NCBI GenBank assembly: GCA_950022295.1
Contig: OX465601.1
Span: 170,007,501-170,071,500 of the forward strand
Direction of reading: 5' to 3'
DNA: 64,000 nt
Origin: Bromus sterilis
Lineage: Eukaryota; Streptophyta; Magnoliopsida; Poales; Poaceae
Positions 48,001-58,435 of the stretch are shown here, in pieces; position 1 is the stretch's first letter; every line of letters starts with the position of its first letter. Under the pieces are notes generated by a model. It had not been told where the DNA came from. It saw only the letters and a program-made list of their open reading frames with translations, and did no database searches. The position numbers and the translations under genes are program-made.

Positions 48001-48585
48001 TTGGATTCTTGTTCTGGGTGAGGTATAGTTGACTGTTTTGCCTGAAGGGTGGGTGAGTTTCACGGATTTGCCTTTGCAATCCAGGTAGGCATTCTGTCTT
48101 GATAGCCAATCCATGCCAAGGATGACATCAATGTCTGAAGACTTGAGGGCTATGAGTGAAGCAAGGAATACTAAACCCTCAATTGCAATTTGATTACCAT
48201 GGCTTACTCTATTAGTTTGCCATCTTGACCCTGGAGTTTGAATAATCATTGGGGTGGACAATTCAACAAAGGGTAACTCATGACGAAGTGCATAACTTTC
48301 CGACATGAATGAATGAGATGCTCCTGGGTCGAAAAGAACGGAAGTAGGAACAAAATTGACTGGGAGCGTACTAAGAATGACGTCAGTGGTGTCGTCAGTC
48401 TCTTCGGCGGAAATCTGGTTCACACGTCCACGTGTGGCGGGAGGAGCGGGTTTGGCGGTGTAGACCTTCTGGGTGGCTTGCCACGACCATTGTTGCTGTT
48501 GTTGCCTCCGGCACGGGGTGGAGCATTCTGATGTTGGAGCTGGTTCTGGGGACACACATGAGAATAGTGGCCTGCCTGACCACAC
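45004..48585 (-). CDS. pol: Chromovirus pol polyprotein: protease, RT, RNase H, integrase, chromodomain
   Basis: 1193 open codons; the true entry is by frameshift from gag, so the first about 35 residues are out-of-frame zinc-knuckle DNA. Protease LFDPGASHSF (84-93, usual Ser replaced by Pro). RT with YRPLN, FGLTNAPATF and YLDD (397-400). RNase H from about 540 with CDAS and SDHQS. Integrase HHCC (about 755-800) and core Asp827, Asp888 and position 924, where the catalytic Glu is Asp. Chromodomain at about 1121-1167 (VHILDSAERVTRRQK, then WSHHSEREATWERED). The C-terminus runs into the 3' LTR. Nearly complete, but probably impaired in protease and integrase. Confidence 0.9.
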   Translation of the reverse strand: MWSGRPLFSCVSPEPAPTSECSTPCRRQQQQQWSWQATQKVYTAKPAPPATRGRVNQISAEETDDTTDVILSTLPVNFVPTSVLFDPGASHSFMSESYALRHELPFVELSTPMIIQTPGSRWQTNRVSHGNQIAIEGLVFLASLIALKSSDIDVILGMDWLSRQNAYLDCKGKSVKLTHPSGKTVNYTSPRTRIQVHSLNVLPLPELEDIPVVRDFPDVFPEELSGMPPDRCVEFIVDLSPGTASISRRPYKMAPRELAELKTQLEALLEKGFIRPSSSPWGCPVLFVTKKDGTERMCVDYRPLNLATINNKYPLPRINDLYDQLAGSSVFSKMDLRLGYHQIKIRNEDIPKTDFTTRYGLYEYTVMSFGLTNAPATFSRMMNSIFMEYLDQFVVVYLDDILIYSKNEEEHAEHLRLVLMKLREHCLYAKFSKCEFWLPEVTYLGHVISAKGIAVNPERVQAVLDWTPPESVKQVRSFLGLASYCRRFVENFSKVAKPLTELLKKEKKFLWTPKCEESFQELKRRLTSAPVLAPPDTKKDFEIYCDASRQGLGCIILQDRHVVAYASRQLRPHEENYPTHDLELAAVVHALTTWRHYLLGNRCEIYSDHQSLKYIFTQPDPNLRQRRWIELIKDYDVVISNTPGKANVMADALSRKSYCNNLMLQQYQPLLHEDFLKLNLEIVPHGYLSTLVAKPTLEDQIIVAQRRARGVRRIKENIASGVAKCFSTDSKGTVFFENRLVVPKNKELRQLILTEAHDTPLSIHPGSTKLYRDLRQRFWWTRRKRDIAQFVAECDVCRRIKAEHQRPAGTLQPLSIPECKWDKVGMDFITGFPRTQKGNNVIFVVIDRLSKVSHFLPVRKSITASQLADLYISRIVSLHGVPLEINSDRGSLFTSRFWGSFQNAMGTHLSFSTAFHPQSSGQVDRVNQILEDMLRACVISFGKNWEKSLPFSEFSYNNSFQSSLNMAPFALLYGRRCRTPLNWSETGERQFFGPDMIKEEEEHVRIVRDQLKAAQSRQKSYYDHHHRQESYNRDEKAYLRVTPLKGTQRFGIKGKLAPRYIGPFRIIAKRGEVAYQLELPPHLSRVHDVFHVSQLRRCFKDPIREVDHETLDLQDDLSYREYPVHILDSAERVTRRQKIRFLKVQWSHHSEREATWEREDRLSAEYPSFLPQTSESRDEILLSGGEFSEPSVR
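45027..45046 (-). other. Polypurine tract of D
   Basis: On the minus strand TTTTGAGTGGGGGCGAG directly precedes the 3' LTR. It overlaps the last codons of pol. Confidence 0.75.
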
Positions 48586-48716
48586 TTGTAACAGGCTCCG
48601 AAAACAGTGCGTTAAGCTGGGTTGTTTGATGGAGCTGGGTGGAACTGGGTGGGTGGACGAGGCGCCACATAGGATGGCCTCGGGGGGTTGTTCTGGCGGA
48701 ACATGTTGTTTGGGAT
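48475..48716 (-). pseudogene. Gag C-terminal zinc-knuckle segment of D (stops and frameshift)
   Basis: In frame with gag after its TAG (48717-48719). It holds CYKCGQAGHYSHVC, a CCHC nucleic-acid-binding knuckle, near 48552-48593. A second in-frame stop (TAA, near 48610) precedes it, and a 1-nt frame change near 48475 separates it from pol. In relatives this would be one gag-pol frame. Readthrough of the TAG is possible but not supported by a second stop so close by. Confidence 0.75.
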
Positions 48717-49490
48717 CTAGATCTTGCGCTTCTGGGAGCCAGAACTGGATGAACCATCATCTCTGGGGTGTTTGCGAAAGTCGTTGGGGGTGTTCATGTC
48801 CTCTGCTTTGATGGCCTTGTTGACAAGGACCTGGAATGTGGCAAAGTCATGAAGATTGAGCTCACGACGGAGTCCAGTGTTGAGGCCGCGACGGAACCTC
48901 TCTTGTTTCTTGGAGTCGATGGAGACTTCTTCGGTAGCATAACGAGCCAGCCGGTTGAACTCACGACTAAACTCATCAACGGTCCTTCTGCCTTGAGTGA
49001 GGTTACAGAACTCCTCACGCTTGCGGTCCATAAGACCTTTGGGAATGTGGTGATCGCGGAAGGACGTGCAGAACTCCTCCCAAGATGCAGGTGGTCCAAC
49101 GGGACGCATATTCAGAAAGTTCTCCCACCAAGAGCTAGCTGCACCTTCGAGGTGATAGGTGGCATAGCTGACCTTCTCACCAGTTGCAACATGGCCTGCT
49201 TGGAGCTTCCTTTCGATGCTGCGAAGCCAGTCATCGGCGTCAAGGGGCTCGGTGGAGTAACTGAAAACTGGGGGATGATGCCGGATGAAGTCGTTCAGGG
49301 ACACCAGCTCATTGCGCTGCTGAGTGGTGTTGCGTGCGATGGCTTCCAGCAGGTGGTGAGAGTCACGGCGGTTCCTCTCGACCTCCATCAGAACTTGGGC
49401 CATCGTGGGTGGGGGTGGAAGGTTGTCTTCCTCCTGGTTGTTCCCACAACCTTGGTTACGACCAATCTGGCCACGGGTTGCTTGAGACAT
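48717..49490 (-). CDS. gag: gag (capsid part) of chromovirus D
   Basis: 257 codons from the ATG at 49490 (MSQATRGQIGRNQG), chosen over an in-frame ATG 24 nt upstream because the family start is Met-Ser-like. The retrotransposon gag domain spans about residues 75-200: DADDWLRSIERKL, YHLEGAASSWWENF, SWEEFCTSFRDHHIP, then EFSREFNRLARYA. A Ser-rich basic C-terminus ends at TAG 48717-48719, before the zinc knuckle. It forms the capsid shell of virus-like particles in active relatives. Confidence 0.85.
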   Translation of the reverse strand: MSQATRGQIGRNQGCGNNQEEDNLPPPPTMAQVLMEVERNRRDSHHLLEAIARNTTQQRNELVSLNDFIRHHPPVFSYSTEPLDADDWLRSIERKLQAGHVATGEKVSYATYHLEGAASSWWENFLNMRPVGPPASWEEFCTSFRDHHIPKGLMDRKREEFCNLTQGRRTVDEFSREFNRLARYATEEVSIDSKKQERFRRGLNTGLRRELNLHDFATFQVLVNKAIKAEDMNTPNDFRKHPRDDGSSSSGSQKRKI

Positions 49491-49514
49491 CCTGAAGGTG
49501 AAAACCAAAGTCAA

Positions 49515-49821
49515 ACAGAGTTGATTTGAAGAGTCTAATCAAGGTATTGAAGTACTGGAAGGATTACATAGCAAAGGAAGTAATCATCTTGACAACATGG
49601 TGATAAAAGCATACAAGCCATATATTCACGAGCTGTCATACAAACCATACATCGTTTTAGTACAAGAACCAAGCTAAGACAAACGTGATGAAGATGATAC
49701 ATCCTTCAGAGGCACTCTGACTTCCTATACATTATTTATCTAAGCCTCTGGAACTTAGACACCTTGCTTACAATATACTAGGATACTACTACATCATCAC
49801 TAAGTAAGACCACAGGCGGTC
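49515..49821 (-). other. Spacer between extra ORF and gag in D
   Basis: About 300 bp, AT-rich, with no ORF. Either a subgenomic RNA or reinitiation would be needed to translate gag after the extra ORF. No clear intron borders are seen. Confidence 0.5.
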
Positions 49822-50601
49822 TCACTCATCTCCATCTCCATAGTAGTCCTCGTAAAAGTTACCCGCGTATCCCGGTAGCTGGAGGTGACCATCGGAAAAC
49901 ACGGAGGCTTGTGGACCCTGATATCCATTTGGGCAAGGATGGGGCCTGGGTCCAGCGTAGGGTGGAAGCAAAGGACCACGGGGTGGAAAAATTCCTCCAA
50001 TCTCGGGCCAAGCAACTCGAGAAGGCATCTGGGTCCTCACTGGATAGATCACATCATGCTCAACTGATCCCACGCTCACAAAGGGTGCCAAAAGTGTCAG
50101 TGCTCGATACAGACGAACACTGGTGGCGTGGAGCTCGAAACGGAGAGCGCGTGCATCACGATCTCTGTCACTAGCAAACCTAGCAGTCACCTGAAGTGCT
50201 GGATCCTCTGCGGAGTGATCTGAGTAGAGTCCGGTGTAATATCCCTCTTCTCCTGGAAGTGCAGCAGGGATATAGCGGAAAGAAGTCTCTCTCAGCAAAG
50301 TGTGCTCCTCTCTCAGCAGTGTCATACATGAGTATGCAGCATCCTGCACAGCCATGTTCTCGGTAACACCAATGCCATGTCCAAAATGGATAGGCTGAGT
50401 GACTCCAACGTGCTGCGGATATATCCGGACAATGCAGTGGAACTGCGTCTGGTTGAAGTCGTGAAACTGCTCCTCGACGGTGTACTCAGGGTACCACCGA
50501 TATCCCACGTAGGACATCATCTCGATCAACGTGGCGGGATGGCCACGCACACCGAGGCACCTGGTCAAACGAACAATCTGCCGAGGGGGAAGATCTGCCA
50601 T
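49822..50601 (-). CDS. Extra ORF upstream of gag in D, dsRBD-like N-terminal half
   Basis: 259 codons between primer site and gag, same strand as gag-pol, ATG in good context (CAGATGGC). Intact. Residues about 21-100 show a pattern like a double-stranded-RNA-binding domain: HPATLIEMM helix, P-x-Y, a strand with FHCIVRIY, GHGIGVT, then AVQDAAYSCMTLL as the last helix. The C-terminal 70 residues are rich in Pro, Gly and Tyr. I recall similar ORFs in other Triticeae elements but no assigned function. The domain call is by eye. Confidence 0.6.
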   Translation of the reverse strand: MADLPPRQIVRLTRCLGVRGHPATLIEMMSYVGYRWYPEYTVEEQFHDFNQTQFHCIVRIYPQHVGVTQPIHFGHGIGVTENMAVQDAAYSCMTLLREEHTLLRETSFRYIPAALPGEEGYYTGLYSDHSAEDPALQVTARFASDRDRDARALRFELHATSVRLYRALTLLAPFVSVGSVEHDVIYPVRTQMPSRVAWPEIGGIFPPRGPLLPPYAGPRPHPCPNGYQGPQASVFSDGHLQLPGYAGNFYEDYYGDGDE

Positions 50602-51021
50602 CTGAAACAGAAAGGAGTTTGCAAATGCATCAGATTATGAGATAAACCTGGAATGACTCGGACAGCATAACGGCTGTAATTGTAAGAAATGACAATTTCT
50701 TCCAACATGGAAACAACAATTACATACGATGTAATAAAACAGGGAGCATAACCAATCTAACAAACCGAGCACAACTTTCCTACGGCTATGAGGAAGCAAA
50801 CAACGAGATGTTCTAATCAGACAGAGGAGAGCCTAGTCCTATCTTCCCATAGAACAAGATGAGGGTGACTCAGAACTCAGAACGAAGGGGGTAAGGAGAA
50901 AAAAAAGAAGCCTTACGTTGTTCCCTTATATACCCAGAGTAACTATATAACTATAGCAAGCTAGACTCAACTTCGGCCAAGGCTACTAGTCCTACAGTCA
51001 GTCCTGCTCTGATACCATGTC
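50602..51021 (-). other. 5' leader and primer site of D
   Basis: Leader of 420 bp from the 5' LTR to the extra ORF. The primer site TGGTATCAGAGCAGG (minus strand, about 51002-51016) lies five bases inside the LTR border and fits initiator tRNA-Met. Confidence 0.75.
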
Positions 51022-54000
51022 TGTCGGGACCCGGGGTTAGCGTATGCAAGTCCAGTTAAGGCATAGTCATATGGAGAGCCGAGAACCGTACCCACTTGTC
51101 TAAGCAGACAAGGCCAAGCACAGAACGTTCTCGGAAAGCATCGTACGTGAGGGGCATCCCATCCAGGCCGGATGATCAACTGAGATGGGTCCTCATCATC
51201 CGCACACAAGTCTAATGATATGGGTGGTGAACTCCCATATTTAAAGACAAGTCGCCTCAACCATACTATCGACTATCTCATAACTCTTACATAGACTTAC
51301 TCCAGCCCGATCACTTAGTCGGGGTCTAGGGCAGGCTCGATCATAACACAAAGTGTGCACGAGACAGAGTCTCGAACAATCGCATCGCGATGGCCCAAGC
51401 TGCGCACATCTAAGGGCCACTTGGTGTATGAAAGACCGCCAGCCAGAACACAACTAAGGTCTCGAAAACCCATACAAAAACATGCATGTTATAAACATAC
51501 ACGCAGCACACATGCCTTGTATGAACAGCAGGTACCATTGCAATTCTCTACAAAGTGTACATTTTATTTATAACTCTTATAGATTGCACACAGAGATCAC
51601 ATACATGTGATCCAACATTACATTACAAGCGGAAGCAAATTATGTCTGAGTACAGACAAGTTTAACAAATGGCTTAAGAAGCCTTATTTAAACACAAAGC
51701 CCTCCACGAGGGAACCAGTCGTCTGACTGGGACTAGACTAGTTGGTCTTCAGTCGTCCAGCTCGATGAAGAAGCCACCTTCGGGGTCAGTGGCATCATCT
51801 AAAACATAGATTAAGAAAACGTGAGTACAAAGTCATACTCAGCAAGACTTACATAGGATCTATACTACTCATGCATATGTATCAAGGTAAAGGGAGGTGG
51901 GGTTCACTTGCAGAAATGCCAGCTTTGACTTGGCTAGTCCTGAACTACGAGTACCAGACTTTGAGGTAAGAAGCGTACACGAGTCCACTACTTTCACCAA
52001 CCAATACACCACTATGGTGCCTTCCTCGACTTCCCCACGAGAAAGCACGCCATAGCACTCACACTTATCTTGGTGTGTTTTAGAAGTATCCGGTTCAAGT
52101 TATCTAATAATCAAGCTAAGCTTTCCAAGCAGTCCATAACCGCGGACGCGGCTATTCGAATAGTTTTGTTAACCTTGCAAGGGTGTACCTCTACACACAC
52201 ATGACCATCATTTACCGCATTTGATCTCGACACCATTCAAGGGGTGCCAGCGAGGATGCTCACCACAACTGTTACCTCATAGCCGATCTAGTCCGAGAAA
52301 GCCGCCTACTTGGGTTGGTTACCACAATCGTGAACCCGGCCGGTTTACCGAAGTGGACCCAAGTGATGTGTGCGTGGTGCATAAGCCGGTCTCGGATGAG
52401 ACGTTCTCTCACTTAGCATCCAGGCCACAGACCTACCAGAACTCCGAACTATTGCGACATCTGGACATCGAAAGGGATGAGTTAGTAAGTTGAGAGGAGT
52501 CAGTGAGCCCAATGTGTGGTTGTACTCTTCATCTTGGATCACCACACAAGAACTCGTACTAGGGCGGTGTTCAACGAGACAACCCACCGTGTACTCCTAC
52601 ACAGCCTCTCATCGTTCACCTTGTATTAGGGTCGATTCACCAACACTTTTCTACCAACAACAACGTGATCATTCCCATCCCGACTCACATCACAGTAACA
52701 ACATGGTATCATACTAAGCATGCAATAAGCAGTAACATTGCAGGGGCCACATGATATCAAACAACTCCTACATTTGCTAGGATTGTGGTTTGCTTACTAC
52801 TGTGACAAAATGATAGGTCATGCAAAGGAATGGGTTCATCTATGCGGTAGAATCGTAACATGGTGATCATCCTAAACAATGCATAAGCGAGACATGAGAG
52901 GGAAGTGGGATTTTATCGACATGATCAATGGGGGTTTGCTTGCCTTGCTGACGAGGTTCGGGTTCGGGGTCTTCAACGTAGGGGGTGACCTCGGGTTCTG
53001 GCTCCACGTCTATCAACAACATGACAATCATAGGATCAACATAAAGTACAATGCACAACCACATGAATAATATTGAAAGGGTGATGTTCATGGTACTGAT
53101 GTGTTGATCATTCCATTTAAATGGAGTACATTGCAAATTGAATTGCAAATTCAAACTCCACATTTGAATTCAAATTAACCAAGTTGTATATGACATAGTT
53201 TGATCATTTTGAAACAATTCCAAATGTGTATGATATGCCTCTGATGTGTGATTGAAATGTAGCATGTTGCCATGGTTCAAGTTGCAAAAATATTTGATTT
53301 GAATTTGATTTAATTCCATTTAAATCAAATAGCAAATGCTACTGATCACATTTTAAATTCAACTCAAACAGAGTTGAAAGTTGCAAATTTGGAAAGATAA
53401 TTTTCTCCTGATCATTTTTCATATATTATTTGTCCAATTTGGAGTTAATATGAATTTTCTATGAATTTCCAAAGTTTGGGGTATTTTCTGGAATTTCTGG
53501 AATTTCTTTAATTCAATTAATCTCTGGAAATTCATTTAAATGATTTATTGCGCAATGCTGACGTCAGGGGGGGGCTGACATGTGGCGCCACCCTGTCAGT
53601 GGCTGGGTTCACTTAACCCGTGGGTTAAAATAATCCAGTGGCTTAATTAAGCCACTGGGCCCACTGGTCAGTGACCCAGGGGGTCACTAACTGGGTGATT
53701 AGTGGCTAACCCACCGGCGGCTTGACGTCGGCGACTGGAGCCACGGCGGCGACTCGCCAGAGTGAGCTAGGGGCCACGGGAGGGCAAACGGAGGGCACCG
53801 GCTTGCTCCTGGAGGTCGTCCGCGTCTTCTGGAGGCAACAGGGGGTCGCGGGGAGGTCGGGAGTGACGACGGCGACGACTCCGGCGGAAGCAGAACCACG
53901 GCGAGGTCGTAGTCGACGTTGTAGCGCACGGTTCGGGCTGATCTCGCGTGTGTTCGAACGCTGGCATGCTCAGGAGCCAAACGCACGCTCTGGCTGAGAC

Positions 54001-55078
54001 GAAGGGGCACAGGGGCGACCTCGAGCTCATCCATGGCGGCGACATGCTTCGGCAACCATGGCGGATCCGGCTAGAGTGAGCAATCCAGGGGGGATACAGA
54101 GGGGTTTCGCTTGCAAGCTCACCCTGAACTCAGTAGAGGTGGTGGCGAGGGCTGGGGTGGTTGAACGGCGGCGGAATCGACGAAGTCCTTCACGGCGGCC
54201 GGCGGGGACTCGATGAAGAATTCGGCGTCTACGCGGGCTCCGGGATTCATTCCTTCTGCAAGTCGGTGAAGACGACGACGACGAACTCCCTGGACACCTT
54301 GGCTTGGCTTCTCGACGTCAATGGCCACGCGGGAGCGCTGCGGTGTTCCGGCGAGTTCTCGGGTGGCGACAGAAACGAGCACGGGAGGAGGAGGAGGAAG
54401 CTCTGGAGGAGGAGAAAGAGTTCACGGCGTCTCCAGGTGTGTCCAGGTGCGAGAAGAGACCACGAGGAGGGCTGGAAACTCCTCGACGACGACGTGTCGT
54501 CACCAGCTAGCTCGGTGGCATTCCACCGAGAAGCTTGGAAGCGTGGGAGGGGGAAGAAGACGCCCCTGCCCCTGTGGTCCGGCTGGGCTGGGGTGGGCCT
54601 GCTTCGCCTGGGCGCCAGGTAAGGTTTCTGTTTTCTTTTCTAATTTTCTTTCTGTCATTTTTTCTGTTTGGCTAAATAAAATAGCTAAACATTTTTTTAA
54701 ATGCTGAAAATTTTTATGTGGCCTCATAGTAATAAAGACTAGCCACTTATAAAATTTCAACATTTTTAAAATTCAAATAAATTGAATCTTAAATCAAATA
54801 GGGGTATTTCTTTAATTCCAAGGCACTGTTTGAATATTTGAAAAATCTATGAGCATGGGATGGGTCCCACATCACTTGATATGTGATCACACTCATTTAT
54901 AAGACTTTTCAAAAATCTAACATGAATTTTTGCAGAAGATTTTTATCTGGCCTTTTGAATTAATTCATCTGGGGGTGTTCCTTCTCCCATTTGGATTTTG
55001 AAGTTGATTTCCTTTGAAAATTTGATATGATGCAAGGTTACTTGATCCTAGCACATTACCTAACAGAGGGTTCTGACA
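51022..55078 (-). repeat. 5' LTR of D
   Basis: 4057 bp. It keeps the intact outer end (TGTCAGAACCC on the minus strand), which is TTTCAGAACCC in the 3' copy. Confidence 0.9.
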
Positions 55079-55083
55079 CCTGA

Positions 55084-57121
55084 AGCTCAACCTCCCGGTT
55101 GAACCTTTAGGAATCCTCTTGCAACGAAAAGAAGACCCGGTGTTTGATCTAAAACCACTTCCCGATACACTCAAGTATGCTTATTTACATGAAAAGAAAG
55201 TATATCATGTTATTATTAATGCTAACCTTTCAGGGTATGAAGAATAGCGATTATCGGAGACACTCCGCAGACACCGACGTGGTATTGGCTATACTCTTGA
55301 TGATCTGAAGGGTATTAGTCCATCCATTTGCCAACATACTATCAATCTTGAGCCCGATGCTAAGCCGGTCGTTGATCACCAACGACGGTTGAACCCAAGG
55401 ATGAAGGACGTGGTTAGGACGGAGGTTCTCAAACTTCTAGCCGCAGTGTCATCTATCCTATAGCTGATAGTAAGTGGGTAAGTCCAGTTCATTGTGTTCC
55501 TAAGAAAGGAGGTATGACTGTTGTTCCTAATGATAAAAATGAACTAATGCCTCAACGGACTATTATTGGATATAGAATGTGTATTTATTTCAGGAAGTTG
55601 AACAAGGCCACCAGGAAGGACCACTATCCTCTGCCCTTTATTGATCAGATGCTTGAGCGGCTGTCTAAAAACACCCACTTTTGCTATCTTGATGGGTATT
55701 CTGGCTTCTCCCAGATTCATGTTAACCCCGCGGATCAAGAGAAGACCACTTTCACGTGTCCTAACGGTACTTATGCTTATAGGCGTATGCCTTTTGGTTT
55801 GTGTAATGCACCTGCTACTTTTCAGAGGTGTATGTCTGCTATATTTAATGGTTTCTGTGAGGAGATTGTGGAGGTCTTCATGGACAACTTTTCCGTCTAT
55901 AGAACCTCCTTTGACCACTGTCTCCACAATCTTAATAAAGCTTTGCAGAGATGTGAAGAAACAAATTTGGTGCTCAATTGGGAGAAGTGCCATTTCATGG
56001 TTAACGAAGGGATAGTTCTTGGTCACAAGATTTCCGAGAGGGGAATTGAAGTGGACAAGGCAAAAATTGAAGCTATTGAAAGGATGCCCTATCCAAGGGA
56101 CATCAAAGGTATTCGTAGTTTTCTCAGTCATGCTGGTTTCTATAGAAGATTTATCAAGGACTTTTCTAAGACCTCGAGAACCCTCAACAATCTTCTCCAG
56201 AAGGATGTTCCTTTTGTATTTGATGAAGATTGTAAGGAAGCTTTCGAAGTTCTTAAGAAAGCCTTGGTAACCGCTCCTATAGTACAACCACCTGACTGGA
56301 ATTTTCCCTTTGAAATTATGTGTGATGCTAGTGATTTTGCTGTTGGAGCTGTTTTAGGACAAAGGGTTGTCAAGAAGTTGAATGTCATCCACTATGATAG
56401 CAAAACCCTTGATAGTGCTCAAAAGAATTATGCTACTACCGAGAAGGAATTCTTGGCAGTGATGTTTTCTTGTGATAAGTTTAGGCAGTACATTGTTGAT
56501 TCTAAAGTTATTATTCATACTGACCATGCTTCCATTAAGTATATAATGCAGAAAAAGGATGCGAAACCAAGACTCATTAGATGGGTACTCCTTCTTCAAG
56601 AATTTGATTTACAGATTGTCGATAGAAAAGGAGAAGACAATCTGGTGGCGGATAATCTTTCAAGGATGGAAGATATTACGCACGATCCTATTCCGGTCAA
56701 CGACAGTTTTCCAGATGAACAACTTGCTGTTGTAAAAGTACAATCTCATTCAGACCCTTGGTTTGCAGATTACGCTAATTTTATCGTTGCAAAGTTTTTG
56801 CCTCAAGGTTTCACATTTCAGCAGAGAAAGAAATTCTTCACGGATTTGAGGCACTACTTTTGGGATGACCCACATCTTTATAAAGAAGGTGCGGACGGGA
56901 TCGTAAGAAGGTGTATACCGGTGCACAAGCAGAAGGAAATTCTTCGACAATGTGACGATAGTCCCTATGGAGGACATCATGCTGGTGAAAGGACCACACA
57001 TAAAGTTCTACAATCAGGTTTTATTGGCCTACTCTTTTTAAGGATGCCAGAAGGTACGTTCTATCTTGTGATAAGTGTCAGAGAGTTGGTAACATTAGCA
57101 GGAGAAATGAGATGCCTATGA
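55084..57121 (+). pseudogene. pol: Reverse transcriptase-RNase H of element C
   Basis: Continues pol after D. The lead-in (55084-55512) has a TAG near 55246 and a frameshift near 55446. From 55514 the frame is open for 535 codons. RT motifs RMCIYFRKLNKATRKDHYPL and RMPFGLCNAPATFQRCM are clear, but the catalytic FMDD is FMDN (EVFMDNFSVY), a loss of the second metal-binding Asp. RNase H MCDASDFAVGAVLGQ and HTDHASIKY remain. A 1-nt loss near 57020 throws the integrase zinc finger out of frame, so the last about 35 codons are shifted. Confidence 0.86.
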
Positions 57122-58089
57122 ATTACTCACTAGTGATCGAACCTTTCAATTGGAGGGGTTTTGATTTTATGGGTCCTTTTCCTCCTTCACACAAGTACAC
57201 ACACATCTTAGTTTCTGTTGATTATGTGACCAAGTGGGTTGAAGCAATCCCCACTGAGAGTGCTGATCACAAGACATCTTTGAAAATGCTCAAGGATGTA
57301 ATTTTTCCCAGGTTTGGTGTACCAAGGTACCTCATGACAGATGGAGGGTCACACTTCACGCATGGAGATTTTAGGAAAGCTCTAGCGAAGTACGATGTCA
57401 ATCATAGAATTGCATCACCGTACCACCCTCAAACTAGTGGGCAAGTTGAGCTCACCAATATAGAGATCAAGCTGATCTTACAGAAAACAGTAAACAGTTC
57501 TAGGAAGGACTGGTAAAAGAAGATAGGAGATGCTTTGTGGGCGTATAGAACTGCTTACAAAAACCCCATGGGCATGTCTCCGTATAAAATGGTCTATGGC
57601 AAGGATTTCCATTTACCATTAGAGTTAGAGCACAAAGCTTTCTGGGCTGTCAGAGAGCTGAATGCTGACCCAAAGTTAGCTGGTGAAAAGCGTCTCATGA
57701 ACTTGACTTCTCTAGATGAGTGGAGAAGCGAAGCTTACGAGAGCGCTAAAATGATCAAGGAAAAGGTAAAGAAGTGGCACGATAAAAGGATTCTGAAACA
57801 TGAATTTAATGTTGGTGATAAAGTTTTGTTGTTTAGATCTTGTTTCAGGTTTTCTCCAGGTAAACTACTTTCCAGATGGGAAGGACCTTTTCATATCGAA
57901 GAAGTATATCGGTCTTGTGCAATCAAGATTAACAATTTCGAAGGCACCAAACCCCAAGTTGTGAATGGACAAAGACTCAAACATTATATGGCAGGTGATC
58001 CTATCAATGTGCATGTGAACAGGATATATACAAGAACTCATGAAGAACATGTTTCAGCCCAGTTTCAGACACTGGCAGGAGAAGAATAA
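56761..58089 (+). pseudogene. Integrase of element C (broken)
   Basis: The zinc-binding part lies before the frameshift at about 57020. The core opens in 57112-57516 with FDFMGPFPPSHKYTHILV, TDGGSHFTHG and HPQTSGQVELTN, so Asp, Asp and Glu are all present. TAA at 57514-57516 (TCA in A) then stops it. The C-terminal domain (57535-58089) is open, with WEGPFHIEEVYRS. Two lesions would have to be absent for function. Confidence 0.82.
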
Positions 58090-58189
58090 GGAAAGGTATG
58101 AAATACGGTAAGGAAACATCGCGAACGTCCATAAAAGTTTACTTTTCAAAGTTTTTGCAAAATTAGGAAAATTCCAAGCCCGAGTGGAG

Positions 58190-58345
58190 CCGGAGAGGAG
58201 CTCCAGGGGGCCCAGGAGGCCTCTTGGCGCGGCCCCCACTCCTGGCCGCGCCAGGCACCCTCCTGGGTGCCCTGGACTCCGACTCCGACTCCACCTAGGC
58301 TTGAAACCTTCCTTCTGTTGCAGAAATTTTTGCTATATATTTGCC
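58190..58345 (+). promoter_or_regulatory. LTR-like GC block and TATA-like box upstream of the 3' ORF (C)
   Basis: The exact LTR 20-mer recurs at 58247-58266, followed by TATATAT near 58334. The acceptor-like site seen in A as CTGCCAG is CTGCCAAG here, so it is weakened or shifted in this copy. Confidence 0.45.
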
Positions 58346-58435
58346 CGGATAGTCCCGGCACCGTATCTCGCGATTTCGTGTGTTTTCTTTATCGGTCTGT
58401 TTCTGCCAAGAAAAATTTCAGCAGATCTAGGTGCC

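Larger units (their letters stand above)
40967..55078 (-). mobile_element. Full-length Ty3/gypsy chromovirus D (14.1 kb), TSD CCTGA
   Basis: On the minus strand: 5' LTR (51022-55078), Met-tRNA primer site, extra ORF (49822-50601), gag (48717-49490), zinc-knuckle part, pol with chromodomain (45004-48585), polypurine tract, 3' LTR (40967-45026). LTRs are 4057 and 4060 bp, starting TGTCAGAACCC (decayed in the 3' copy) and ending CCCGACA on the minus strand. CCTGA flanks both ends. The chromodomain and pol motifs point to the Tekay/Del branch. Spot checks suggest about 1-2% LTR divergence, so it is fairly young. Confidence 0.92.
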
